A DNA stretch of 64,000 bases from Batrachochytrium dendrobatidis JAM81. Its lineage: Eukaryota; Chytridiomycota; Chytridiomycetes; Rhizophydiales. The notes under the pieces were generated by a model. That model was not told where the DNA came from. It saw only the letters and a list, made by a program, of their open reading frames with translations, and searched no databases. Position numbers and translations under genes: made by a program. The stretch is from positions 1,192,232-1,256,231 of the forward strand of contig NW_006281104.1 in assembly GCF_000203795.2 (NCBI RefSeq), given 5' to 3'. Shown piece by piece: positions 11,526-23,670 of this stretch. The first letter of the stretch is position 1. Each line of letters starts with the position of its first letter.

Positions 11526-14500
11526 TTATTTAAACGACACAAACTTTTCAGCAGCCATGCACCAATCAATATGAGCCAAAGCCATTAGTAGACTATCGCT
11601 CAAATCATCTTTTTTCGGCGAGTGGTCAAACATGTAACGCAGATCGGATGAACAAATAACAAAGCCACGGTCCAGCAGATACTTTACAACATTAATCGAG
11701 GCCAGCTTCTTGTACTTGTACATATTTTGAATGTTCGACTTTTTGAAAGGTGCTTTTAGCATGGTAGTGTTTTCAGTTTCTGAATCATCGGCCAAAGGTG
11801 TTGCCTTGTTACAAGAGGCTTTAGCAGATGTCTTCATCAAGTGATCTCGAACAGCAGGAAGCTCAAAATGATCAGACACAGCACTGGGACTAATGGAGTG
11901 AATGGAAAGGTTTTGTGCACGACCGCGCTCAGTCATCATGCCAATCAATATCCCCTCAAACGCATTGGTTTGCAAAATGGCATGTGGAATAGACATTCGA
12001 GGGCCAATTGGACGAAGTGTCTGACGCTCAACAAGCACTGTCTGTACATCATTTTTAAACAATCGCTGATCAAGAAGTTGCTGAAGTGTGTTTGCGTAAA
12101 GTTGCGGATGGTATCTTGTAGAAAGGTTTGGATCAAGATGACCCCAATCTTTAATAGTTGGAATCATTTGATGATTAGATGCCCTTTTTCTTTTTGATGC
12201 ATCGTCAGATAATTTGCTAGTAGCAAGTAAACTTGAGTTTTCTTTGGGTTCAAGTTTCACATGTGCAAATCCTAAATTAGCTGTTCCTATATCAATTGCG
12301 AGAACAGACTTGTACGGTAGTATTTTAATATCTCCTTTTTGTAGTGCATTGAGTCGTTTGATCATTTCAGATTTGAGACCTGTACCCGGAAGTCCAAAAT
12401 GGCGACAAAGTGGAGCAAGATTACTGATCTTGAGATTATCAATACTGATTATTTTACAAGTCAGTTTCAAACCACAAACCAGACACATTCATGTCAAAAG
12501 TAATCATTTACCCTATGGACTTCAATGCTTCAAAATCAATTGGTGGAGAATTAAATGAAATTTTAGAAATAAACGCCTTTGCTGCAGTATTTGCCTCGAT
12601 GGACTTTGGAGATATACTATTTCGAATGCCAAGATTACGGGATCTCATGATTGCTTTTTTGTCTTCGCTTTCAGAATCGTACGCTACTATACGTTCCACA
12701 AGCTTAGCTTTGGTTGTTGAATAAAATAGTCCTCTTTCTTTGCACATTTTCTGGAGCTCAAGCAATGATTTGGAAGACAAGTCGCTATAAGATCATAAAA
12801 CCAACACATTAATTGGTCTATAGAGTAAAATGGCAAGCAATTTAAAACATACACGGCAGGTTCAAGATTGTTATTTGTGATTGGCTGGGTATTTTTTAAT
12901 GAGTGAAGTGTGCTATCCTGTGAAAATGAATTGTTTTCAGAGTCTAAATCTGGTCAAGATGTATTCAAAATATTATCAGGTGAATTAGTACAGAGTTTTC
13001 CATATAAATAGTAATGTCTATACTACGCTTTCCAACAACGTCGTTGTACCTTTGGTTCGATCTATTAGCCTTTCTTTTGAGCCAGTGGAAGAAAGGTCGA
13101 ATTTCTTGGGTTTATCGATTTGTTTGCTAACAGCAAGTGGTAGGTGTGCGATATTTCAAATTTAAGCCAATATTTAATATGAAATTACAATCAATCAACA
13201 AGTAAATTGCAAACCATGAAAATACAAGTGTATTACCGGTCTAGATCATAGATATCGGATGGTTTTTTTTCAGTCGGGGCATCTGACTTTACTTGATTGG
13301 TTTCATTGCTGGTTCTTAAGGTTTTAGATTTTTTTATACCTTTAATTGTTTCAGGTTTATGTATGATAGTGGTATCAATAGGTGCATTTTTAAAACCTCT
13401 TTTTGATGCCGATTTTTTTGTTTGATTTATGGCAAGACCTTTGGAATTCTGATCGATATTTGAAGGAATGGTTTTGTTTTTTGCATTTTCTACAAAATTA
13501 CATAGTGGTTCATCTATGCTTTGAAATCTGATTTTTTTGAGTAAACGAATGTTACTTTATAAAAATAAAACTGAATGCATTAAAGCAATATCAAGTGCTA
13601 TTGAACATGACTGTACCTATTATTAAAAGTATTTTGATGTTTTGTCTTTTTGCTCAAGTCAGCGACGGATAGCTCAGTATGGATAAAGTCATTTGTTGGG
13701 TTTAATGCTAGATCCACAGATTTAGATACTTGTTTCTTTGCGTCAAATGTCATTTCTGAACCAGAAATCTTTGCCAAAACATCAGTTTTAAGCTTTGCGC
13801 AACTGAAATCTATATGATTGAATATTTGTTCAAGTTGAATTTTGGAGTATCGGTGTAGGTTGATGTTGGTATCACACACAGGCATGGATTCTGTGAAAGT
13901 CCTAGTAGCTCTGGCATTAGATTCAGCCCTTTTAAGAGTAGATACTGCGTGCATTCTTGATTTATGGATTAGTCCAACTATCGAATTTCTAGTTTGAGCA
14001 TGTCCAAAATAAATATGACAAAATAGCTTTTTGAGCTGATCATTTGTGTATCGGCTCAAATCAACACAGTTCGACTGTAGATTGGTAAGTGCAGACACAA
14101 TGTGTTGAGTAGCCAATTGATTTTGATTTGATGCGTTTGAAAGGGGTGTAGTTTGAAGACTGATGAAATCATTGAGTCTGGTAACAATATCCTTCTTGCG
14201 TCCGTTTTGTTTAAGCCCCATTTCCTTGCACATTTTCATTAGCTCAATGTTGCTATATTTTGACGGATCTCTGTAACAATATTGAGCATGTCAGAATAGT
14301 TGTAGATGCAAAGATGAGTTGTGAAATCAAAGTCAATATTACATGAATTTATGAGCTGTGGTTGAATTTGCTTCATCACATGCGATTGCCTGTTTATTCG
14401 AGATAGCACAAGATTCGCCGATCAAGTCACTAGTAAGATTTTTGGAAGCAGACGATTTAGGCTGTATTTTGGATTTTTTTAAACTTTCAGTAGATATCTT

Positions 14501-15221
14501 GATAGTCGACAAGTCTTTCACGGCAGTCTTCAAACTATCGTCTGTCGGTTTCTTTAAACGTAAAGCAGGAAAGGATTTAAGTTGAACCTTTTGAAAAAGA
14601 GGTTTCATTGACTTGTTTCCAAATGGGGCAGGTGTTTTGGTTAAAGTACCTTGAGATATACTATATTGATAACCGATTCAGTGATTACAGATCTGATAAT
14701 GATGGTAATAAATTATGTAATTTGGACAATGAAAATTGAAGTTTATATACCGAGATCACATACTTTTTTATAGTCGCACCTTGAGAAGCAGTCGATACAG
14801 TTTGGGTTTTAAACAAAGAAATCGGTACATTACAGCTTTATCAAAGAGCATTAAGGATTGAAACAACATAGTATTACAGCCAATGTCAGTATTGAAATTT
14901 GATGGAAAGATATTGCAGGGCATAGTAGTAAGTCGGAACAGAGATGGGAGCAAGTTTAGAAAACAAGAAACAACAGTAAATGACAGTTGGAAAGACATAC
15001 TTTTTTGGACTTGATAGGCCATTTGTAGCAGATGAGCTGGTTGAGGGAATTAACAGATTAGAAGTAGGAGCAAAACCAATGAAATTTGACAGCCAGCGGT
15101 CTGGACTACGGATGAATATCAGCAGTGCAGTTGGCTTCAGTAAAGTACGAAACAAGTGCGTTCTAGCAAAGAGAAACGATGCACTCGGTGATGGAGCGAG
15201 TACGACTCTTGACCAAACCAT
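11526..15221 (-). CDS. Mitochondrial Holliday-junction resolvase (CCE1/YDC2 type) with several SAP-like domains
   Basis: The C-terminal exon carries the RNase H-like resolvase core: VLAIDIGTANLGFAHV (first acidic residue), VLVERQTLRP (Glu) and KKDDLSDSLLMALAH (terminal Asp pair), matching Cce1/Ydc2 active-site positions. Upstream, exons join in frame and encode SAP-like helix pairs: ISNLAPLCRHFGLPGTGLKS, LLELQKMCKERGLF and LMKMCKEMGLKQNGRKKDIV. Two related units follow the pattern RYTNDQLKKLF and RYSKIQLEQIF. Lys/Ser-rich linkers separate them. The proposed first exon (MVWSRVVLAPSPSASFLFAR) is basic and hydroxylated, like a mitochondrial presequence. The total is roughly 950 residues, about three times yeast Cce1. 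The exon chain looks continuous, but a split into two genes cannot be excluded. The function would be resolving recombination junctions in mtDNA. Confidence 0.8.
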
Positions 15222-15253
15222 TGAAGTTGTAGAAAGAACAATTGCTGGAATCT

Positions 15254-15840
15254 ACTGTTGTATTCACGTAAAATAGAAGAATGTAAATGACTGGCAGTTT
15301 ACTAGACAGTTGTGGTGACTGGCATGCATTCCCAAGACTGCAATCGAAAACTGGAATATTCGCAACTGTAAAAGTCGAATATGTTCTAGTTTTAAACTCG
15401 ATAATTGCAGTGTCAAATGAAGTTTCAGTTGAGAATCCTAATTTTGTTGGTCGTATTCATATAAAATAACACTTGTAATGAACAATCGTTACAATCGTTA
15501 TTATTTCTTTTATTGAAACTCTATTCTAATATCAAACAAGTTTTAGTTGAACATATTTCAGAAATGCAATTATACATGCCAGTCACGCAATGTTTTCAAG
15601 AATGTGAAATGTAAATATTTCTATTTTTGTACAAGAATAAACATCAAGATCAATCAATTAAAGTTTATAAAGCAATATTGTCCAGTAAGATTGGTACCAG
15701 CTATGAGACTGTTTATCATGCATTTTAGTTTAGTATTTTACATGAATACAATTGTAATAAAAATACGAATAATTAACCATTGTTTATTGAAGCACTACAG
15801 AATGGATACAAATGTTCCATTCTACGTGAGCACATATGTA
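15254..15840. mobile_element. Outer MITE, apparently interrupted by another copy (15448-15754)
   Basis: A left terminus, gttgtattcacgtaaaatag, lies at about 15254. A matching degenerate right terminus, tctacgtgagcacatatgtaa, lies near 15821-15842. Between them is a complete second element with its own termini. The arrangement suggests a nested insertion. Short reading frames in this region (for example one spanning the inner copy) are not credible genes. Confidence 0.55.
15448..15754. mobile_element. MITE copy 5 (inner copy, short subfamily)
   Basis: The left terminus is tcgtattcatataaaat and the right terminus is ttttacatgaatacaattg followed by TA. The interior is nearly identical to 10942-11262, with a small deletion in the middle and a short local repeat of caatcgtta near the left end. 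The two copies look recently amplified. Confidence 0.82.
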
Positions 15841-15885
15841 AAACAGTCTATTCGTTACTGGTAATGAGTAGTAGTATGACAACAA

Positions 15886-16246
15886 CTAAAGAGCATTTCT
15901 AGACCACTTCTTCTCGAAAGAACCGTTTGGGTTGTAAAGTTTTGTAGTCTCGTTTTTCTGAATAGACTGGAAAGGAGTTGGATTGTTTCTATCAAGAAAA
16001 TTAAATTAGAAGGAGTTGACGATCAGGATACAAAGATAGACTTACTTGCGAGACCACACTACGTCCTGATGGCGAACCAGATGGGCAACAAAGTAAAGTA
16101 CACCACCGGTAGCAAAGGCCATGATACCAAAGAGAGGGTAAACCTATATATAGTAGGATGAACAAGGATCAGCAAGTGTTTCGGATACTAGCAAGCATCA
16201 CACTATAACCTACACCAACAGGAACTGGACGAGGAAGAAATGCCAT
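15886..16246 (-). CDS. Small NDUFA4/MLRQ-like respiratory subunit
   Basis: Three short exons on the minus strand give about 75 residues. Exon 1 is MAFLPRPVPVG. Exon 2 is VYPLFGIMAFATGGVLYF then VAHLVRHQDVVWSRK. Exon 3 is NNPTPFQSIQKNETTKLYNP then NGSFEKKWSRNAL and a stop. The single membrane helix followed by an NNPTP motif and a Trp-rich tail matches the MLRQ/B12D family (NDUFA4), inner-membrane subunits associated with complex I or IV. Both introns have GT-AG ends. The gene is easy to miss because no exon is long. The fungal orthologue name is uncertain, so no symbol is given. Confidence 0.82.
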
Positions 16247-16284
16247 GATAAGATAAAACTGATTGCTGATCACTTGTTTTGGTA

Positions 16285-16700
16285 GAGTCTTGTTCACGTA
16301 AAATAAAACTAAATAAGGGTGCCAAGTGCACCATAACGGCTAATCTCATGAAATGATTGGCTCTGATTTCCATCATATTTGTTAGATATTAACCTTTGAA
16401 TCCTGACAAAGTCTATTACGCTTCATACTCTAATCCATCTCGTTTTATTCAAACACTGAGAGATTGACATGCAGTTCATCTCAAAACGTGTAGTTTTTTG
16501 GAATAAAGTTGTACGAAGCAGAGTAACGATTGCAAGTTGGTGATCATACACTGACCATGCCAAAGAACTCGTTCAGATTGAAGCTGCAGTTTATATCAAG
16601 AATATCAATTTCAGACGCACAGCAACCAGCCATTCCTGACAGTCGCAATCAGCCATTCCTGATAGTCGCAACCAGCTTCGTTTTACGTGAATACGACCGC
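16285..16700. mobile_element. MITE copy 6, with a small internal direct repeat
   Basis: The left terminus is ttcacgtaaaataaaac and the right terminus is cgttttacgtgaatacgac. Near the right end two 24-bp units in tandem (core agccattcctga, about 16628-16675) are seen. It fills most of the space between the NDUFA4-like gene and the F-box gene and may contribute to both divergent promoters. Confidence 0.75.
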
Positions 16701-16751
16701 CATATCAAAGGGTCGCTGTGAACTGGAAAAGGGTTTCCATTACTGTTCAAT

Positions 16752-19320
16752 ATGGACGATGAGGGATTCGACGAGCATCACTCCACGACAGTCCCTGCAA
16801 AAGTCTTCATGACTTGGTCTGAAGATCAACGCTCCGGTTAGTCTGTTGTCTTGTTGCTACTCATCAACTTTATAATAACGTTTCATCTTAGAATTGGCTT
16901 TACAGTTGCTCTTGTCTGTGTCGTCCCATTCTCTGGCGTCCGTCACCAACAGGCTGGCTCCGTTGTTGCAAAAAGACTTTGTGTCACTGCTGCCTGTCGA
17001 ATTGTCCATTCATATTCTCTCTTATACTGATGCTCGTACTCTTGGGAGAGCTGCCCGTGTGTGTCGCAAGTGGAGAGCATTGGCTTCTGAAAACTCTTCT
17101 TGGAAATCATCCTATTTTCGTAATGGCTGGACTGTTAATGAAAACTATCTGGACAAACTCTTGTTTCAGCTGGGTTTTCATACTAGCAAGGTTCCTTGCA
17201 CATCCCAATCACATTCATCATCCATCTCTTCATTGTCATTACAAATTGCAGCCTCTTCTCCAGCTGCATCTTCATCTGTTTATCCATGTAATACTTGCAT
17301 TTCCGAAAATAATGATCTTCAAACTGTTGATACTTGTCTGCAGTTTTTTCAAAACAATTCAGATCCTCTTGCTTCAAGCTCACTAAGAAGCACTGCATCT
17401 AAATTGTCACTTCCCATTTCTGGTCTTTCTTTGCCTTTATCGCAATGGAATCCTTTGGATTCGCGATGGTCTGCTACCCATCAAGATTTAACCTTTTCTA
17501 CAAGTATAGGTTTGCTGAATTCTATTGATGACAACTGCGGCGGAAGTGAGGCAAACAATCACTATACTCCCACAACACTATTATCCTCTCAAAATTTAGA
17601 TACGTCGCAAGCTTATCAAGCATCTTCAAGACACGGAAATAATATGGCTCCTGTAAATTGCTTTGGTTCTTCATGGAAAGGCAAACAGGCACTTTTTACT
17701 GGATCAACATCTTCATTAACAAATGATCCTCCAGCTAGTTCTACCGGTCTTTCCATGCTATCCACTTCCTACGCTATCCCTGTATCACCCAATCACCATC
17801 CACTTAGTTCTCGTACCCATCGATCAGATTTTACAAATTTTGAAGACGAAAGTCTCAGTCTTGGCGATATTAATTCGCCAACACCGCATACTCTTGGTGT
17901 CAGTTTAGGGTCAAATATGTTTGGATCTCCTAATCCAAACACTCTCTCTTCATCCATAAACGCTATTGAATCTAAATTATCAAACTTTTCTATGCAGTTA
18001 CCACAACACAATCTAACCAACTTGATGGGTACCAGCAGTCTTTACTCTGCTAATATTACATCTTTGGATCGATACAAACATTTGGATTGGAAGCACATTT
18101 ATCATCAACGATTTCTGCTTAGTCGAAACTGGAGAGACGGAATCTACACTGCAAGAAATATTAATGCCCATGATGAGGCTATTTACTGCCTACAGTTTGA
18201 TGAAGATAAAATCATATCTGGATCACGGGATGGTATAACTCTTGTTTTACATGACGCGAGTCTCAATATCAATCTATTGACTTTGATTTTATGTGCATCA
18301 AACTTTATTAGATACGATCAAGGTGTGGGATATGAAGAGCGGTGTTTGTGTCAATACTCTTGTTGGGCACATGGCTTCAGTTCTTTGTCTGCAGTACAAT
18401 CACAATACTCTTATATCGGGCTCTTCAGACTCGACCATTATTGTATGGGATCTCAAGTCTTGCAAAATTATTCGCAGACTTCATGGTCACACGGAATCTG
18501 TTTTAAATCTGCGGTTCAATGACTCTGTCATTGTATCTTGTAGCAAAGATAAAACCATCAAAGTTTGGGATACTCAGACTGGTGAATTGTTGCGCACACT
18601 GCATGGACATCGTGCTGCAATCAACGCTATTCAATTTGAGAATGGGTTGATAGTAAGTGCTTCTGGAGGTAGGTTTACATTTATACTTTTGTATATCAAT
18701 TCTACTGTTTCAACAATTAGGCATTGACCAATCATCTATTTATATCTTGATATATTACTACACATTTGGGCTGGTGTTGAATGCAATGATGTATCTCTAA
18801 TATCTATATATTTAGATCGTACCATTAAAATTTGGCAAATGAGCACTGGACTCCTTATTCGAACACTTTCTGGACATACCCGTGGCATTGCTTGTGTTCA
18901 ATTTGACGGCAATATTATTGTTTCAGGATCGTCTGGTAGGTTATTGTTTTTGCTGAAAATTGACATGCATTTGAATCAGTAATTTATTTTGCTAATACAC
19001 CATTTTGTCAACCAGATAAAACCATCAAGGTATGGGATGCACATACTGGGTTTCAATTGTATACGCTCACTGGACACAAAGATTTGGTTCGTACGCTTCA
19101 GTTTGATCAGCATCGCATTGTTTCCGGATCGTATGACGAAACCATCAAGGTGTGGGATATTCATACTGGCACGCTGTTGCATGAACTCGTCGGAGGACAT
19201 TCGTCTCGTGTGTTCAAGCTTCAGTTTAACGACTCAAAAGTTGTCAGTTGTAGTCAGGATCAACACATTATCGTATGGGATTATTCACAGGGAATCGATA
19301 CTCGATACTTTTGTCGCTAA
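16752..19320 (+). CDS. F-box/WD40-repeat protein (SCF substrate receptor)
   Basis: Such proteins bring phosphorylated substrates to SCF ubiquitin ligases. Exon 1 (MDDEGFDEHHSTTVPAKVF) splices to ELALQLLLSVSSHSLASV. The F-box is LLPVELSIHILSYTDARTLG then VCRKWRALASENSSWK. A Ser/Thr-rich linker of about 270 residues follows. Then come HLDWKHIYHQRFLLSRNW and WD40 blades, including DTIKVWDMKSGVCVNTLVGH, STIIVWDLKSCKIIRRLHGH, KTIKVWDTQTGELLRTLHGH, RTIKIWQMSTGLLIRTLSGH, KTIKVWDAHTGFQLYTLTGH, ETIKVWDIHTGTLLHELVGG and QHIIVWDYSQG. With the incomplete first blade this makes a seven- or eight-bladed propeller. The architecture resembles Met30/beta-TrCP/FBXW7 relatives; I cannot say which. Introns interrupt the propeller exactly before several D-x-T-I-K motifs. 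Confidence 0.92.
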
Positions 19321-19774
19321 TTCTAGGCGTGTGTAGTTTGGATATCTGATGAATACTTATTTTTTCCTTGGTGGAATAGCCGATTGCCGATGACCATGCT
19401 AGCTTTTACCTTTATATTGTCCATCTTTTTTATATTCTGTAGGCACTTATTTTGTTTATGCTGTTAAAATCATTTTTGAATAGCCCGTAAATTCAATGCA
19501 GAAATTTTAAATTCATCGAATAAACTGGCAGGGAATATTTATTTGATCATAGCCAAGACCGGACTTTCTGTTTAATATACCATAATATAGTATGGAGTAA
19601 ATCAATGCTATAGTGTAAAACCAAGTCTTTAATGAAAATGCCAACCACTTTTTCGTATGGTATTGCAATGATTTATTGAATTTGAACAAGTCGAGTTGAT
19701 TCAGACTAATTCTGATCAAACTCGTCCTATATCCAAAAAACATCATGAGCTGCTAAAATAGCGGAAACAAGAAA
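19321..19774. other. Convergent intergenic region, no gene seen
   Basis: This is AT-rich sequence between the stops of the F-box/WD40 gene and the acyltransferase gene. It presumably holds the two 3' untranslated regions. Reading frames here are short and have no recognisable content. Confidence 0.6.
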
Positions 19775-22700
19775 TCAGGTTGGATTGACGGATGACAGCA
19801 TATCATTATCCAGTACATTGGGCGGCAATTCTTTGATACAATCATTCAAAGCACTGCTACGTCTCATCTTTTGTGCAGCGTATATACTCAACAGCGCTTC
19901 GTCATGGGATACTACGCGCTTTTTTTCAAAATTGGGAAACACTTGTGGACCAAGACCAGAGACCAGTGCGGTGATATTGGCTGATAGTTCAGCACGCACC
20001 TCACGCAATTGCTTGGTGGAGTGTTTTGGTGTAGTCAAAGACACCATAAGTGGAGGAAGTGATTTTAAAATATCCATGCCAATATCACTCATGCGAATAG
20101 TGACAAATCCCAATGTAGGAATAGTAATAGAAGTAAGCACTGCTATAGCTATGGCAGTGTACGACGATGTAAAATAGACGCGCGCCAAGATATAAGAAAT
20201 AATAACATAAACGGTGGATAAAGTGGGAAGCACGACCATGGCAGTAAGGAGTTTCCATGTGGTGACTACATCATTGCCAGAAATTTTGACGCTTGACCCA
20301 GCAAGTGCCTCTAAAATAATGAAATATCAAAGCAAACAATTAAAGTTCATCATTCAACCATAGCAAAGCTGCAAATCAATATAATTTCAAGAGATCCGAC
20401 TTTTAAGCAAATTTCAAAAACTTGGTAGTATTGAAACTACAGAGCATAGATTCATACCGGCAGCCATTTTTTTAGAGACCATCCGACTCAAAAAAAGCAA
20501 GGGAGAAAATAAAATCAGACTAAACATATTTAAAAAAAGACGGAGCCATTGCAATGTGTTAGAATCATCTCAGCATTTCCATCCGAGTAGTGCATATATT
20601 GTTAGCAAGATAATCATACACTGGCAAAGAAAGGATAAAAAAGACGAGCATTTCTACTGCGCGATAGCAAAAAAGACACAGCGCCCGCATGCTACTGATA
20701 TTGGTGTTCTTGACTTGATGATCAAGTACTCCATAATACTTGAGAAGGCGATCATACTGCAAAACCTGCTGCGTCAACGCTTTTACCTCTGGGTTGTCTC
20801 GCATCCTGATATATCCCTATAGTATGCATTGGGAGTTGATTGAGTGAGCACACCAAGGCCAAACATATGTAGATATATAGATCGCTGCAAAACATACCTC
20901 TGCAAAGTTTCGTGACATGGCAAGGGTTTGATCCAAGTCAAGTTTTTTCCCAACAGGAGTATATAGACGGCGCACGGCTTGAACAACCTATTTGAATGAT
21001 ATTCAGCACATGCCAAACCAAAAATTAGTTGGTTGGATATCCGACAGTCAAACACGTCCAAAATGATCATGATTGAAACTCGAGCTACTAAAGTACCATT
21101 AAAGTGTCGAAATCAGGAGATTGCAAAGTAAGACTCTTTAAGCTGACTTCAATTGTATCAAGAAGAAGACTAATTGCTTTACGCTTATCCGTTCCTCCAT
21201 TCTTGTATTGTTCCAACAGTTCAGAAGGGATTTCGATTGGATCACCATATTCAATTACTGCACGCGATCGAAACTATAAGCAATGACATGAAACATTAGT
21301 TGAATTAATAACATTTATAATCATATTTACATAAAATGGAGCACTAGACAAATGTTTACACCACAGCTTCAGTAAATCACATTTGTTCAATTTCCAACTC
21401 TCCTACAAAAAATTGGTGATTGACATGGAAACAGCAACTGCATTCAAGACGTGCAACCATTGTTCTCTTGAACTAGGACGCGAACGTACAAGTTTAGAAT
21501 ACAACAGAGGAGTTTGCACAGTTTGACAATATGAGAAAACTATAGTTTGTGTGTATCATATTATGAACGCTGTGTTTGAAAGAAGCAGTACAGTCAATTT
21601 CTAATATAAAGGCACAACACATTTTTAACTGTTGTGTCATCCAAGCCAAATAGTGACTGCATGATAAATGCAAGTGATCCGTTTTGCGTAAATACAACTC
21701 TGGATTTGAAAGTCAAAACATACCTTGTCAGCATGAAAGTAGCTCAGCCCGCAAGGAACAATTTTCAAAGGAAGATTAGGGTGTTTTGCAACCGCATCAA
21801 GGGCCATAATAGCCACACCAGCCTTAAGAGGCAGCAATTCTGGTCGATCATGAGAACCACCTTCTGGAAAAATTCCGACTGCGCCATTATGAGAGAGACG
21901 ACGAGTTACTTCGGAAAACATGCGTGACTGGTCCACATGAGGCGAAATCTTGTAAACAGTGCCTGGCATGTTTCCAGATTCATCCACGACTCGCAAACAT
22001 GCGACTGCACCAGGTGTAATCATGGGCTTGCACAGTAAAATCTCAGTATCTGAAATGACTTGTGCTACTTCTGCAGTGCCCATATCTTTTGGCAAGCAAA
22101 TCGAACTCCTTGGCTTGATCTGTTTGATAAATTGAGCTGTTTAAATAAATTCAAAATATTAGTCAGTACTGCACTTATCCAAAACGCTTACAACAAAAAG
22201 AATATCAAGCGTCCGTATCTAGGCTATCTACCACGAAAGTACAAGTATACTCAACTGTTGATACCATGAATTAAGCTTGGATTAGACTCATCAGGCATAT
22301 AAATAGTGCCTTTTCCAGAAAAAATGACATCCTGTGCTCTTTCAACAGAAACTTGATGTCCAAGAATTAGTATAATCACAAAGTAATACGCCATCTACTG
22401 TATATTTCGAGATAGGTTTTTGGATTCATATTCACATAAAATGGAGCACTGAAAAAGGTACAAAGGCACACAGTAAACACCCAGTCTCATGAAACGATAG
22501 TTTGCACCAATTTTACTGGATAACATTGTATCCTTTTTTGGTGATTGGCATGGAAACAACAGTTGTATTCCTGAGACTGCAATCTTTGTTCTACTGGGCT
22601 AGATCGCGAATGTATTAGAATTCTAGGATACAAAGTAGAGTCTACAGATTTGAAAACGGTCAAGTTTAATATCTGAATTGCAATATATAAATTCAGTTTT

Positions 22701-23453
22701 AAATTTGACAATTGCACAATGTATGGCTATGCCAAAAGTGAACAGTTTTGGTTTAAAACTAGTCTGATTGCATTATATGATGGACGCTGTGTTTGGAAGA
22801 ATTGACAGTCAATTTGCAATAGGAAAGAACAACGAATATTAACTATTGCATATCCAAAGCAATCGCTCAAGATAAGTAGTGATCCATTTTACATGAAATA
22901 CGGCTGTAAATCTAAACAATCAAAACACTTACTTGACTTCATGGCTCGACCAAGCATACCAATCCAAAATTTATCCATTGATTTCTTTGCCTGGACACAT
23001 AGTACGTATGCATATAGATTTCAAGCATATTTTGTAAAATTGAAAGCGCCATAGCGCGATATCAGCCGTCAGAGTGAGGGCGGGTCCGTATAATTTTAAA
23101 ATCGTGAAGGGATCATTTAGAACAACATAGTATTCATGGTCATTGTGTCGAAATAATGAAATACCAAAACCATTGAATTGAATTGAACAGATTAGTCCAA
23201 AGCAATTGGGTGATGGAGCAAGGGATCAGCACATAATAAGCAAATCAATACATACAGCAAGAAACCCAACGGAGCGACCGCAAGTGACAGAGAGCATAAG
23301 AGGATCAACAAACTGATTTGCATGAGGAGCAACAGCGAAGATTACAGGCCCATTGGTGGGGATCTTATGAATACCGCGCACCTTGATGGATCGAAAGAAG
23401 GTATTGAGAACCAGTCGAAAAAAAGAGACCAGAAAGGCAGGAAAAAAATCCAT
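19775..23453 (-). CDS. Glycerol-3-phosphate/dihydroxyacetone-phosphate acyltransferase (SCT1/GPT2 family)
   Basis: This ER enzyme makes lysophosphatidic acid, the first step of glycerolipid synthesis. Exon 1 begins MDFFPAFLVSFFRLVLNTFF and contains the catalytic HX4D motif in APHANQFVDPLM. Exon 2 is AKKSMDKFWIGMLGRAMKS. The next exon carries SVERAQDVIFSGKGTIYMP. The acceptor-binding block is AVGIFPEGGSHDRPELLPLK then AGVAIMALDAV, followed by IVPCGLSYFHADKFRSRAVI and YGDPIEIPSELLEQY. The C-terminal part has hydrophobic helices (ALCLFCYRAVEMLVFFILSL; LLTAMVVLPTLSTVYVIISY) and ends LDNDMLSSVNPT. The large extra-loop organisation fits fungal Sct1/Gpt2. Two MITEs lie in its introns. It is divergent from FBP1, with 217 bp between start codons. 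Confidence 0.93.
21316..21702. mobile_element. MITE copy 7, inside an intron of the acyltransferase gene
   Basis: The left terminus is tcatatttacataaaatgg and the right terminus is gttttgcgtaaatacaactc. Internal phrases such as ttggtgattgacatggaaac match copy 8. It lies wholly between coding exons, where it lengthens an otherwise short intron. Confidence 0.72.
22421..22906. mobile_element. MITE copy 8, inside another intron of the acyltransferase gene
   Basis: The left terminus is ttcatattcacataaaatgg and the right terminus is attttacatgaaatacggctg followed by TA; the right end has one extra A inside the motif. It is about 485 bp long, in the same orientation and related internally to copy 7 and to the fragment near 53700-53935. 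Confidence 0.8.
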
Positions 23454-23670
23454 CAGTATGTATAGTATTTAAAGACAGATTAGACAAAGTCTCTGCTAGA
23501 TAAGAACCAGACGAGCTTAATATTGAGAGTAGAAACTCGCTGGTAAAATCGGAACAGCTGTAAAATTGCAGGCAAGGAATGCTCACGTGGCAGGGTGAGT
23601 TTAGGTCATGTGACTAGCAGTGTTTTGCAAGCAACGACCAAACAGCAGATTCGTTCATTGCAATCCATCA

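Noticed and set aside
14358..15276. Plus-strand frames antisense to the resolvase gene.
   Set aside because: They mirror the minus-strand exons, which join in frame through consensus splice sites.
15287..15864. Open frames of 60-105 codons on the plus strand.
   Set aside because: They lie within nested MITE sequence and have no recognisable protein character.
16628..16675. Two 24-bp repeats considered as a CRISPR or regulatory array.
   Set aside because: Only two adjacent units without spacers, inside a MITE in a eukaryotic genome.
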